From contig JARXAD010000001.1 in the NCBI GenBank assembly GCA_029866025.1, positions 377,322 through 441,321 on the forward strand: 64,000 nucleotides of DNA, read 5' to 3'. Under the pieces are notes generated by a model, which worked only from the letters and a program-made list of their open reading frames with translations, was not told the DNA's origin and made no database searches. Each line of letters starts with the position of its first letter. The stretch's first letter is position 1. Origin of the DNA: Vampirovibrionales bacterium (lineage in GTDB: Bacteria > Cyanobacteriota > Vampirovibrionia > Vampirovibrionales > Vampirovibrionaceae). The position numbers were made by a program, and so were the translations under genes. This document shows positions 44,746 to 53,090 of this stretch, piece by piece.

Positions 44746-45421
44746 CCACCCAAACTCCTCTAACCGTTGTGCCAAGTCGCTGTGCTCTAATAGCCTTCAA
44801 GCAAATGGTGTTTTAAAGCAAACCATAGCGTCGCTCAGTGCTTTCACCACTCAGTGGAAAAGCCTTAAGCCAAGCAGATTTGTGTAAAACGGACTCTAGG
44901 GCGAACGACAAGCAATCTCTACCACAATGCTTCTTTGGGCCTTAAAGGCAAGGCTGCCAAAGAACTTAGGACTTTTTTTAAAAAAACCACTAAGCTTGCT
45001 ACTTTAAGCCACCTTTACTGGGAAAACCCAACCCAAGTGTGCCGAATGCCGCAATGCACGGACTAGTATACCAACGTCTTGTTGGGTATTGTCAACAAAC
45101 GTAACAAGTGCTAAGGGTTCGTAATGATCGATAGCCTCTCTGGATCTGAAAAAACAGTACTTTACAAAACTTTACAAATAGATTGATCGCCAGGCCCAAT
45201 GGCGTGATCGCCGATCGGATCAGGTTTAGAGGGCTTTTCATTGCCTTTTTTCACTGCAGGCGATCGTTTGAGCGGTCTTGCCGTCGTGGTGTGGCGGGGT
45301 TGTTATGGGTTGGCTACTTGTCGTGGGGCTGCATTTCGCATTCAATGGGCAGGATGGACGGTTGTGATGGCTTCTTATTGTGGGTTGCTGGTGGCCGGTC
45401 AGGGTGTTTTTTGGAGCAGGG
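44746..45421. other. 676-bp intergenic region without a recognised gene
   Basis: Divergent intergenic region between the Cys-cluster gene and the HEAT-repeat gene. It holds a near-perfect hairpin (ATACCAAC 45068-45075 with GTTGGGTAT 45081-45089), a perfect tandem 10-mer ACTTTACAAA (45159-45178), and an AT-rich inverted structure around 44966-44993. No tRNA, RNase P, SRP or tmRNA motifs are seen. Open frames here are short and have no ribosome site. Promoters of the two flanking genes must lie here. Confidence 0.5.
45159..45178. repeat. Tandem 10-mer ACTTTACAAA, two copies
   Basis: Two exact, adjacent copies in the intergenic region upstream of the HEAT-repeat gene. The spacing of one helical turn suits a regulator binding side by side. 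Confidence 0.6.
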
Positions 45422-46459
45422 ATGGGGCCTTCGGAATCACTGACGGACTTGCTAGCCATTGCCACCACGAGTAAGAGTGGCGATGCGGATTGCTTGGCAG
45501 CGCGTATGGATGCCTTGCTGAAGCTAGGCAATTTGCTAGAGCAGCATAAAGAATCGCTCAGTGCTACCCAGACGCTTGTGGGTCTGCTGGCTGCCGTTCG
45601 TACCGATGGCAATTTACTGTGGGTGACGCGTGCTGTTTCCATTGTGGACCAGCTGGCACCTGTGAGCGCCGTGAGTACGTTGATTGATGTGGCCTTGGCC
45701 GATGGTATTGCGGTGCTGGATGCATTGCCTGCCGAGCGTGTGAATGCCCGCAATGATTGCACGCATTTGCGCTGTGTGGCCATAAGGGCCTTGGGTAAAA
45801 TTGGTGGAAAATTCGGGGGAAAAGCGGGTGATTCTCCGGCAGTGATTCCCCTGATGAGCTTATTGAACGATCGCGGGCTGAATTATCGCGTGCGCATGGC
45901 AGCGGCTGAAAGTTTGGGGCGCTTGGGTGATGCTCATGCCACCGCAGCCTTGATGGACATTTTGCAAAACGATGAAGAGCCGTCCATTTATTTGCGGGAA
46001 TCCACAGCCAAGGCCCTTGGCATGCTGGGAGATTTGCGCGCCGTAGATGCCTTGATTGAGGTGATGAACACGAAAAAAGGGTTGCGTAACAAGCTCACCT
46101 TTTTAAAAGAGCGGGCTATTCAGGCGTTGGGTCAATTGGTTAGTGGCAAAAAAGCCGATGAGAAAGTAGTGAACAATTTGCTGCTGTCGCTTAAAGACAG
46201 CGCGTCGTCCATTCGTTTGGCGGCGGTAGAAGCCTTGGGAGACTTGGATGATCCCCAATGGATCCCTCATTTGGCCACGTGTTTAAATGACTCGGATGAT
46301 ATGGTGAGTTTGGCGGCTATTGCCAGCATTTACAATGTGGGGGGCGATATTGCCCTAAGAGCCTTGCTGGGCTTAGACACCTTACCTCAATTTGTACGCG
46401 AAGAAATAGTGACCTACCTAGACGATAGCAACGCTGACGACGAGGAATTGTTGTTGTGA
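45422..46459 (+). CDS. HEAT-repeat protein (PBS-lyase type)
   Basis: A 345-residue all-helical protein built of HEAT-like repeats. Units such as 'VRMAAAESLGRLGDAHATAALMD', 'LRESTAKALGMLGDLRAVDALIE' and 'IRLAAVEALGDLDDPQWIPHL' match the phycobilisome-lyase-type HEAT pattern common in cyanobacteria. Here it is probably a protein-interaction scaffold, since phycobilisomes are not expected. ATG 45422 has GGAG 6 bases upstream. Its TGA overlaps the queC GTG by four bases (GTGA), giving translational coupling. Confidence 0.88.
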   Translation: MGPSESLTDLLAIATTSKSGDADCLAARMDALLKLGNLLEQHKESLSATQTLVGLLAAVRTDGNLLWVTRAVSIVDQLAPVSAVSTLIDVALADGIAVLDALPAERVNARNDCTHLRCVAIRALGKIGGKFGGKAGDSPAVIPLMSLLNDRGLNYRVRMAAAESLGRLGDAHATAALMDILQNDEEPSIYLRESTAKALGMLGDLRAVDALIEVMNTKKGLRNKLTFLKERAIQALGQLVSGKKADEKVVNNLLLSLKDSASSIRLAAVEALGDLDDPQWIPHLATCLNDSDDMVSLAAIASIYNVGGDIALRALLGLDTLPQFVREEIVTYLDDSNADDEELLL

Positions 46460-47142
46460 GTGATTCTTTCAATGACGCTTCTAGCGCGGTGATTTTACTC
46501 TCAGGTGGGTTGGATAGCACTGTGGCGCTGGCTAAAACTTTGGAACAGATGCCTGTAAGCTTGGCGTTAATGGTGGACTATGGCCAACGTGCTTTGGCAC
46601 CTGAACTCAGGGCCTCTAAAGCGATTGCCCAACATTACAACGTGGCTTATAAAATGATTGAATTGCCATGGCTGGCCGAGTGCTTGCCGAAAGCGTTGGA
46701 TGGAGCTCAACCTCAAACCCAAGAAGACTGGAATAGCACCCAAGATCCAATCGCTAACACGCATCGCGTGTGGGTGCCCAATCGTAATGGGGTATTTCTC
46801 AACATCGCGGCATCGTTTGCCGAAGCGCTAGGGGCGAGCCACATTGTGTTTGGGGCCAATGCCACGGAAGGAGAGACCTTTCCTGACAACAGTGTGGCGT
46901 TTATTGAGGCACTCAATCAGTCGTTGTCCTACTCCACCTTAAGCAAGCTGCAGGTGCTGGCACCCGTGGCCACCCTTACCAAGGCGCAGATGGTGACTTA
47001 TGCACGGGCACACAATGTGCCTTTGCATCTTATTTGGAGTTGCTACGAAGCAGGCCCAGAGCCGTGCCACCAGTGTCCGTCGTGCCAATTGTTAGGCGCT
47101 GCTTTGGCAACCTACACTGAAACAAGCGCCTGTTCTCGCTAG
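46456..47142 (+). CDS. queC: 7-cyano-7-deazaguanine synthase
   Basis: Converts 7-carboxy-7-deazaguanine to preQ0 using ATP and ammonia, on the path to queuosine. The PP-loop SGGLDS is at 16-21, and the zinc-binding cysteines are at 196, 204, 207 and 210 (CYEAGPEPCHQCPSCQL). 'GANATEGETFPDNSVAFIEA' is characteristic. The 228-residue length is normal. It starts with GTG overlapping the HEAT-gene stop. Confidence 0.95.
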   Translation: MSDSFNDASSAVILLSGGLDSTVALAKTLEQMPVSLALMVDYGQRALAPELRASKAIAQHYNVAYKMIELPWLAECLPKALDGAQPQTQEDWNSTQDPIANTHRVWVPNRNGVFLNIAASFAEALGASHIVFGANATEGETFPDNSVAFIEALNQSLSYSTLSKLQVLAPVATLTKAQMVTYARAHNVPLHLIWSCYEAGPEPCHQCPSCQLLGAALATYTETSACSR

Positions 47143-47192
47143 AATAGTGACCACTCAAAAAAGCTTGGCCTGCATTTTTAAGGAGATTTAAA

Positions 47193-47429
47193 ATGTTTCA
47201 ATTTATTACCACCCCCGTGGTGTGGTTTATTAACCTGTATTTGGTGGCCTGTGTCGCCCTCAATCCGGTGGCGGCCATGCAATTGGTGGTGGCCCCTTTT
47301 ACCGTTATTGGGGTGCTGCCCAAACAAGAAACCCAACTAAAGCAGGTAAACCGATGGATGTTTAATCTCTGCAAAGTGAACCCTCAAAAATGCTTGGATA
47401 CCATGGAAGCCATGGGGATGGTGAAATAG
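47193..47429 (+). CDS. Small membrane protein next to DedA gene
   Basis: A 78-residue protein with AAGGAG 8 bases before ATG 47193. Residues 5-45 form one or two hydrophobic segments (FITTPVVWFINLYLVACVAL, LVVAPFTVIGVL), followed by a polar tail with two Cys (NLCKVNPQKCL). The stop is immediately followed by the DedA ATG, so the two are co-translated and may work together. No family is recognised. Confidence 0.75.
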   Translation: MFQFITTPVVWFINLYLVACVALNPVAAMQLVVAPFTVIGVLPKQETQLKQVNRWMFNLCKVNPQKCLDTMEAMGMVK

Positions 47430-48077
47430 ATGATTACTCTGTTAACCCAGTGGATGCACGCTATTATTGGTGCCTTGATGTGGTTTGTTCATACAGGCAT
47501 TGATGCCTGGGGCTATACGGGTGTGGCGGCCATGATGGCCATTGAATCCTGCAATATTCCCTTGCCGAGCGAGCTGATTATGCCCTATGCGGGCTATTTG
47601 GTGCAGCAAGGTAAAATGAATATTCACTTAGCCGCTTTGGCCGGCGCGGTGGGGTGTGTGCTGGGGTCGGTGCCATCGTATGCCATTGGGTGGTGGGGTG
47701 GTAAGCCCTTTTTAAACAAGTATGGCAAGTGGTTGTTGGTAGACCCTGCCGACTTACCCAAGGCGGAAGGTTGGGTGCAGCGCTATGGGGATATGACCTT
47801 TTTTGTGTGCCGCATGTTACCCGTGGTGCGCACTTTTATTTCTCTGCCTGCCGGGGTATTGCGTGCCCAATTTTGGCCCTTTATGGCCTATACCTTTATT
47901 GGGTCGTGGGTGTGGTGTTACGGGTTAACGTATGTGGGAGTTGTTTACGGCAACAATCTCGAGGCCTTTCGCCATTGGTGGCACCGCTTTGATGCCGCCA
48001 TTGCGGTGGTTCTTTTTGCCCTGGGCCTGCTGTATGTGTGGAAGCACATCAAACCCTTTTTTAAAAAAGTAGCTTAG
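47430..48077 (+). CDS. DedA-family membrane protein
   Basis: A 215-residue membrane protein of the DedA/SNARE-associated family, which flips phospholipids or undecaprenyl phosphate. It shows 'MMAIESCNIPLPSELIMPYAGYL', 'GCVLGSVPSYAIGWWGG', and the conserved 'FFVCRMLPVVRTFISLPAGV' containing the functional arginines. About five hydrophobic segments. It starts directly at the stop of the small membrane protein gene. Confidence 0.92.
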   Translation: MITLLTQWMHAIIGALMWFVHTGIDAWGYTGVAAMMAIESCNIPLPSELIMPYAGYLVQQGKMNIHLAALAGAVGCVLGSVPSYAIGWWGGKPFLNKYGKWLLVDPADLPKAEGWVQRYGDMTFFVCRMLPVVRTFISLPAGVLRAQFWPFMAYTFIGSWVWCYGLTYVGVVYGNNLEAFRHWWHRFDAAIAVVLFALGLLYVWKHIKPFFKKVA

Positions 48078-48084
48078 CAAAAAT

Positions 48085-48371
48085 TTAAGTGTTTGTTGTA
48101 GTTTTCTTCTTGCGACGAAGTAGCTTGTCTACTAAAGAAGCTGCTAAGGAAAGCACAAACGCACCCCCCCCCATTGCAATGCTTCGACTGGTGAAAGGCT
48201 TCCATCTCCTGTGCCAAGATTATTGGTGAGAGCTACAAAAGTATCCGTTCCGGTTGCTATGATAAAAGCCTTAGAATAAGGGTCAAGATCCTGAATTCCT
48301 GCACCAAATTGAACTGACGACGCTATTGTTGAAGGAAAACAATTCGAGGGGTGGGCAATGCTTTTTGTCAT
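48085..48371 (-). pseudogene. Small gene frameshifted in a 9-G tract (candidate phase-variable)
   Basis: ATG 48371 has AAGGAT upstream. The frame encodes MTKSIAHPSNCFPS, then SSVQFGAGIQDLD, to a G run on the minus strand (plus-strand C at 48164-48172, nine bases). As sequenced it then stops at 48144 after GGVRLCFP. With one more G (10) it would read GGGAFVLSLAASLVDKLLRR and end with a basic KKK-T tail at 48085, i.e. a hydrophobic helix followed by positive charges, a sensible membrane-anchor end of a 95-residue protein. The alternate tail has no start of its own. The VQFG motif matches other small proteins here. Confidence 0.7.
48164..48172 (-). repeat. Poly-G tract (9 G, minus strand) inside a coding region
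   Basis: Nine C on the plus strand. The gene at 48085-48371 is in frame only at 10 (or 7, 13). Confidence 0.85.
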
Positions 48372-48476
48372 TAAAAATAATCCTTATTGAAGGCGCCAAA
48401 GCGGTACAAAAAATATAGTACTGACTTTATAAACCTTGTCAGTATTTAAAATTGCCTAATAATAGCCAATCGCAGA

Positions 48477-49829
48477 CTACACCGGTTGCAACTGGCGCGC
48501 CGCCAAGTTTTGTTGGGTAATTTTTTTACCCGCTTCCACACCGGGCTGATCAAAGGGATCAATACCCAATAGCGAACCGGCCAAGGCCGTTTGCACTTCC
48601 AAGGTAAACAACAATTGGGCCACATTGGCAGGAGTAACGGCTGGCAATGTATAGGTCATGGTGGGGCGCTGGGAATCTTTTAAGCTACCGCGGGTGCCAA
48701 TCAGTTCTTCCGCCTGCACGTGGTGAATGGTGGCGCCCGTCAGGTACTTCATGGGGGCAAAATCATCGTTAACGGTGGGTAAGGTAATGGTGTGGGCTGT
48801 TTTTTCCACGTCCACAAACACAATCACCTTGTCATTAGGGCCTTCGGTCAGCAGTTGCAATTGCGAGTGCTGATCTTCGGGTCCCACAGCCTTGGTAGGC
48901 GTGGGGCCCACGTGCACCGTTTCGCCTTTTAAGTTGGTGGCTTTGCCAAGTGATTCCGCCCATAGCTGAGTAAACCAGTCTGCCACTAGGGCTAGTTGGC
49001 GGCTATAGGGCATAAACACATGGATGGGCTTGCCACAGCCCATGGCTTCTACCAACACGGCAGCGCCTTGGGCGGCAGGGTTTTTGGTCCAGTCGGGGTT
49101 GGTAACGGTGGGGTAAATGGCTTGAATGCCCGCCAGCAATTCGGCAATATCGATACCCACCAAGGCGGCGGGTAATAAGCCTACGGCGCAAAATACGGAA
49201 AAACGCCCACCCACGTCATCGGGGACCTCAAACGTAGGTAGGTTGTGTTGCTGGGCAAAGGGCCTAAACAAGCCTTTGACAGGATCGGTGACCATCACCA
49301 TGTGCTTGGTCCAGTCCACGCCCGCAGCTTGGTAACGGGCCATCATGTCCAGCATGGCGCTCATGGGTTCTATGGTGGTGCCGGATTTACTCACCACCAC
49401 AAAGAGGGTTTCGGCGGGCGTCAAAATATCCCACAGGCCTTCCAGGCAATCGGTGTCCATGTGATCCACCACATGAAAGCGAGGGTAGCCGCCGCGGGCT
49501 TCTTTGCTTAACAAATTCCACTGAGGGTGACGCAGGGCTTGAAACAAGGCTTTGGGTCCTAGGGACGATCCGCCAATACCCACCAACACCACGTCTTGGT
49601 ACTTCCCTTTAACGCTGGCCGCGTAGGCGTTAATAGCCGCTACCAGTTGGGGTTGGTTGCCCAAGGTAAGCCAGCGAGACCAGGCGCCGGTTTTTGTGGC
49701 ATTGGCCACCAGTTGTTCCACCGCTTGGGCCAAGGGCTGGGCATATTTTTCGCTTAGGTGTGTGGGGTCAAACCCGTGGGTAGCGCCAATGGCAGCGGGG
49801 GTTGCGGCAGACCAATCCAGTTGTAGCAT
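48477..49829 (-). CDS. pgi: Glucose-6-phosphate isomerase
   Basis: Interconverts glucose-6-phosphate and fructose-6-phosphate. The two SIS domains show 'VGIGGSSLGPKALFQAL' and 'VVSKSGTTIEPMSAM', the catalytic Glu region 'FMPYSRQLALVADWFTQLWAESLGK', and 'EDQHSQLQLLTEGP' typical of bacterial/cyanobacterial-type Pgi. The 450-residue length is normal for the shorter form. An 11-bp inverted repeat lies 11 bases upstream of its ATG. It is preceded on the same strand by flhB, 71 bases away. Confidence 0.95.
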   Translation of the reverse strand: MLQLDWSAATPAAIGATHGFDPTHLSEKYAQPLAQAVEQLVANATKTGAWSRWLTLGNQPQLVAAINAYAASVKGKYQDVVLVGIGGSSLGPKALFQALRHPQWNLLSKEARGGYPRFHVVDHMDTDCLEGLWDILTPAETLFVVVSKSGTTIEPMSAMLDMMARYQAAGVDWTKHMVMVTDPVKGLFRPFAQQHNLPTFEVPDDVGGRFSVFCAVGLLPAALVGIDIAELLAGIQAIYPTVTNPDWTKNPAAQGAAVLVEAMGCGKPIHVFMPYSRQLALVADWFTQLWAESLGKATNLKGETVHVGPTPTKAVGPEDQHSQLQLLTEGPNDKVIVFVDVEKTAHTITLPTVNDDFAPMKYLTGATIHHVQAEELIGTRGSLKDSQRPTMTYTLPAVTPANVAQLLFTLEVQTALAGSLLGIDPFDQPGVEAGKKITQQNLAARQLQPV

Positions 49830-49839
49830 GGTAAAGACC

Positions 49840-49880
49840 CTTTATGAGATGAAAAAATGCTTGTGTATTATCTCATAAAG
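49840..49880. promoter_or_regulatory. 11-bp inverted repeat between flhB and pgi
   Basis: CTTTATGAGAT (49840-49850) and ATCTCATAAAG (49870-49880) are perfect inverted arms with a 19-bp spacer. It lies in the pgi leader and downstream of flhB. No T run follows on the minus strand, so an operator or mRNA stem is more likely than a terminator. Confidence 0.5.
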
Positions 49881-49900
49881 CAAACCCCCTCCATTTCCTT

Positions 49901-50986
49901 TTATCGAGAGGCTGTGCCACCTTTGCGGCCTTTGCGCTTTTTAAACACCACGGCCAGCACCTCGGCCACCGCCACAAACAACTCGGGGGGAATCATGGCT
50001 TCCACTTCCACCAAGGCGTACAAAGCGCGGGCCAGTGGTTTGTTTTCCTGAATAGGGACTCCCGCGGCGCCCCCAATTTCTCGTAGCTTTAAAGCAAAAT
50101 GATCCACCCCCTTGGCCACCACCCGCGGGGCGGGGCAAATATCAGGGTCGTACTGAAGCGCCACCGCATAATGGGTGGGGTTGGTAATAATCACATCGGC
50201 GGTTTTAACGTTTTTAAGCTGCTTGTTGCGAGACATTTGAATGCCCAATTCGCGAATGCGCCCTTTCATTTTGGCATCGCCTTCCGCGTTTTTTACTTCG
50301 TCTTTAATTTCTTGCTTGGTCATGCGCAGTTGTTTGTTTAGCTCGTATTTTTGGTACATCCAATCGGCAAAGCCCAGCACAAAAAACGTAACGCAGGCGC
50401 TGGTCATCACCTCGCCCACTACTTTAAGAACGGTACTTAAGGCGGATTGAAAGGGCAGCATCCCCACGCTCAATAATTCAACATGGCCGCTAATCACCGA
50501 GGTGGCCACCACCCCAATGATGATCATTTTTAAGACGGCTTTCACCAATTCCACCACCGATCGCATGGCAAAAATGCGTTTAAACCCATTAAGCGGATTA
50601 ATCTTATCCAAGCTGGGGGTCAAGGCTTCTGAAGAAAAGTGCAACTTGTTTTGCAGGAGATTGGCACCCACCCCCAAGAGGGCGACGCCTAAAAAGAAAG
50701 GCCCCAGTAAATGAAAGACTTGCTCCAACAGCTGGCTTAAGAGGGGAACCAGACCTTGGGCATTGGTGGTGGGTTTCGCCCACTCAATAAGCAAATGGGT
50801 GAGGCATTCGCGGGTAATGCCGGCGGTTTGGTTCCACATAGCAGGACCCCACCAGCCCAACATGGCGGCGGCTCCTACTAAACTCATGGCGCCGTTAAAA
50901 TCTTGGCTACGGGCAACCTGCCCTTTTTTACGGGCATCGTCCAAGCGCTTTTGTGTCGGTTGTTCGGTTTTATCCGCGCCAGACAA
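49901..50986 (-). CDS. flhB: Flagellar export apparatus protein
   Basis: The substrate-specificity switch of the flagellar type III export machine. A 361-residue protein with four membrane helices and a cytoplasmic domain bearing the autocleavage motif NPTH at 269-272 in 'TNPTHYAVALQYD'. N-terminal 'EQPTQKRLDDARKKGQVARS' is diagnostic. It is the last of fliP-fliQ-fliR-flhB. A non-flagellar type III system (SctU) is possible, but the FliP/Q/R neighbours and NPTHYAV context fit flagella equally; no needle genes are in the window. Confidence 0.94.
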   Translation of the reverse strand: MSGADKTEQPTQKRLDDARKKGQVARSQDFNGAMSLVGAAAMLGWWGPAMWNQTAGITRECLTHLLIEWAKPTTNAQGLVPLLSQLLEQVFHLLGPFFLGVALLGVGANLLQNKLHFSSEALTPSLDKINPLNGFKRIFAMRSVVELVKAVLKMIIIGVVATSVISGHVELLSVGMLPFQSALSTVLKVVGEVMTSACVTFFVLGFADWMYQKYELNKQLRMTKQEIKDEVKNAEGDAKMKGRIRELGIQMSRNKQLKNVKTADVIITNPTHYAVALQYDPDICPAPRVVAKGVDHFALKLREIGGAAGVPIQENKPLARALYALVEVEAMIPPELFVAVAEVLAVVFKKRKGRKGGTASR

Positions 50987-51046
50987 GCGGCGTCTCCTTA
51001 AATGAAGTTAGGGGGTGGTAATAGTGATGGTGATGAATAAGCAGCC

Positions 51047-51844
51047 CTATGGGCTGTGGGAAAACAACAGCATGAGTTGCCGAACTAGGGTGGCATCTTG
51101 GCGCTCGAGCAATTGGGCAACGTTTGGAAAACTAACAGCAATAAGCAATATGCCCAGTGCACACTTGAGAGGAATGCTCACCGTAAAGACGTTCATTTGG
51201 GGCATCACCTTGGCCACAAAGGCAATGGCAATTTCTGTCACAAACAAAACGCCCATGGTGGGGGCTGCTACCAATAAGCCCAGCGCCAGCATATCGCTGG
51301 TTAATGCTAAAAATCTAGCGGCAAGTATGCCGGGCATAAGCCCACCATGGCCTAACACCACTTTGCCCAACGGTAACCAATAGTAGGTTCTATCCAGCGC
51401 CCATAATAAATGATGGTGGACGTTCAAAATCAGCATCAGCATCATGGCAAACATGACATACGCCTGGCCAATAATGGGGGTTTGAATCCCGGCCACGGGA
51501 TCCAGTACACCGGAAATGGAAATGCCCATTTGCATGGAGGCCATTTCCCCAGCCAAACGCAGGGAGTTCACCATGAGTTCAGCCGCAAAGCCTAACAATA
51601 ACCCCACCAAAAACTCCATGCCAATCATGGCAGCCAGTTGCCAAAAATCCGTTGCAATGGGGTGTTGCATGGCGGTTTGGCCGTGGAGGGTTAGCATGAT
51701 AATGGACAGCGTGAGAGCCAGCCCCAATTTAACGCGGTTGGGAATATTGGTGGCACCAAACACAGGCACCATGGCAAAAAAGCCGCTAATGCGCGCTACT
51801 ACCAGCATGCCTGCCAATACAATGTTGATGAGAAAGGCATCCAT
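51047..51844 (-). CDS. fliR: Flagellar export apparatus protein
   Basis: An integral membrane part of the export gate, 265 residues with six hydrophobic segments. 'ISGFFAMVPVFGATNIPNRVKLGLALTLSI' is the conserved N-terminal pattern, and 'MEFLVGLLLGFAAELMVNSLRLAGEM' is typical of FliR/SctT. It follows fliQ by 18 bases and precedes flhB by 60. Confidence 0.93.
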   Translation of the reverse strand: MDAFLINIVLAGMLVVARISGFFAMVPVFGATNIPNRVKLGLALTLSIIMLTLHGQTAMQHPIATDFWQLAAMIGMEFLVGLLLGFAAELMVNSLRLAGEMASMQMGISISGVLDPVAGIQTPIIGQAYVMFAMMLMLILNVHHHLLWALDRTYYWLPLGKVVLGHGGLMPGILAARFLALTSDMLALGLLVAAPTMGVLFVTEIAIAFVAKVMPQMNVFTVSIPLKCALGILLIAVSFPNVAQLLERQDATLVRQLMLLFSHSP

Positions 51845-51862
51845 CCAGTGAGGAATTCCCTT

Positions 51863-52138
51863 CTAAACAGCATGGCCTAAGGTAATGAGGGAGGAGAGAA
51901 TGCTTCGTGTGTAGGTCACCATGGCATCGATCATCCATGGGGCCGTGACCACAAATACCACCATGCTGAGGACAATTTTTGGCACAAAGCTGAGGGTTTG
52001 CTCTTGAATTTGGGTAACCGCTTGAAAAATAGAAATAATAACGCCTGATACTAAACTAACCAATAATAGCGGTGCCGATAGCAACAAAATAAGCCACGCC
52101 ATGCGCTGAAAATATTCCACCAACATGGCTTGCGTCAT
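51863..52138 (-). CDS. fliQ: Flagellar export apparatus protein
   Basis: A 91-residue, two-helix export gate component. 'LILLLSAPLLLVSLVSGVIISIFQAVTQI' and 'TLSFVPKIVLSMVVF' match FliQ. Its ATG overlaps the fliP stop by four bases. Confidence 0.94.
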   Translation of the reverse strand: MTQAMLVEYFQRMAWLILLLSAPLLLVSLVSGVIISIFQAVTQIQEQTLSFVPKIVLSMVVFVVTAPWMIDAMVTYTRSILSSLITLGHAV

Positions 52139-52932
52139 TGGACAAACCCCGCCACCAGTGATTCACATACCAATCGCCAGCCGTCTACCATCACAAACAG
52201 CACCAGTTTAAAGGGCAAGGCAATGGTGGCAGGAGGTAAAAACATCATCCCCATACTGACCAAAATACTGGACACCACAATATCAATAATAATAAAGGGC
52301 AAAAACACCACAAACCCTAACTGAAACGCAGTCTTAAGTTCGCTAATGATAAAAGCAGGTAGAAGCACATGAGTCGGTACATCGCCTGTGTTGCGGGGGC
52401 GTTTGATTTTGGAGAGTTTCACAAACAAGCCCAGGTCTTCTTGGCGCACTTGTTTAAACATAAATTTTCGGATGGGTTGAATCGCTTTATCCAGGGCCAC
52501 CGTTTGGGTAATTTGTTCTTTTAAATACGGTTGTAGTGCTTGGGTGTTGATGGTTTCTAGTGTGGGCTGCATGACGAAAAAGGTAAGGATGAGAGCGAGG
52601 CCAACCAGCACTTGGTTAGGTGGCAAAGTGGGCGTGCCAATGGCCTGACGCGTGAGCGATAACACAATAACAATACGGGTAAAGGCCGTCCCCATGATGA
52701 GAATGGCAGGCGCTAGGGTAAGCACCGTGAGCAAAATGAGGAGTTGTAAACCTTGGCTAATTTGTTGCGGGTTGTTGGTACTACCCACCCCAATGTTAAT
52801 GCTGGGCAAGCCCATACTTTGGGCCCAACAGGTGGTGGGTACTAGCCATAGCAACGCTGCCATGAGCAATGCAAGCAGGCCCCACCAGGCTTTGCCACGC
52901 ATCCAAGATTGGATTATTGCCACCACACGCAT
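52135..52932 (-). CDS. fliP: Flagellar export apparatus protein
   Basis: An export gate component with a cleavable signal-like N-terminus (LLALLMAALLWLVPTTCWAQ), followed by 'LQLLILLTVLTLAPAILIMGTAFTRIVIVL' and the conserved 'SLTRQAIGTPTLPPNQVLVGLALILTFFVM'. About 265 residues. I use ATG 52932; a GTG at 52947 with AGGCA just before it is an equally possible start. First gene of the fliP-fliQ-fliR-flhB run. flhA and other flagellar genes are elsewhere. Confidence 0.94.
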   Translation of the reverse strand: MRVVAIIQSWMRGKAWWGLLALLMAALLWLVPTTCWAQSMGLPSINIGVGSTNNPQQISQGLQLLILLTVLTLAPAILIMGTAFTRIVIVLSLTRQAIGTPTLPPNQVLVGLALILTFFVMQPTLETINTQALQPYLKEQITQTVALDKAIQPIRKFMFKQVRQEDLGLFVKLSKIKRPRNTGDVPTHVLLPAFIISELKTAFQLGFVVFLPFIIIDIVVSSILVSMGMMFLPPATIALPFKLVLFVMVDGWRLVCESLVAGFVQ

Positions 52933-52965
52933 CACCGCTTTACACACTGCCTAAGATTAGCCTGT

Positions 52966-52988
52966 TTAAAAATAGCCGCTACTGCGGC
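52966..52988 (-). terminator. Terminator upstream of fliP
   Basis: On the minus strand GCCGC-AGTA-GCGGC followed by TATTTTTA. It lies after the leftward gene ending at 53091 and before fliP, and probably ends transcription of that gene. Confidence 0.65.
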
Positions 52989-53090
52989 CTTATCCAGTGT
53001 AGCGGGTGTGTTATGTCACCTCCTCCTCTGTGTGGGGGAGATTTAGTTGTTAGCAGCTGCGAATATGGTGAGTTGTACGTTCCAGTGTCT

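Noticed and set aside
44961..44995. T-run/A-run inverted structure as a possible terminator or small RNA.
   Set aside because: The stem is only A-T pairs with bulges, and no transcript source is evident; no known RNA motif nearby.
45183..45443. Rightward frames before the HEAT-repeat gene.
   Set aside because: No ribosome site, odd Trp/Cys/Gly-rich composition, and the HEAT gene has a clear GGAG-ATG start at 45422.
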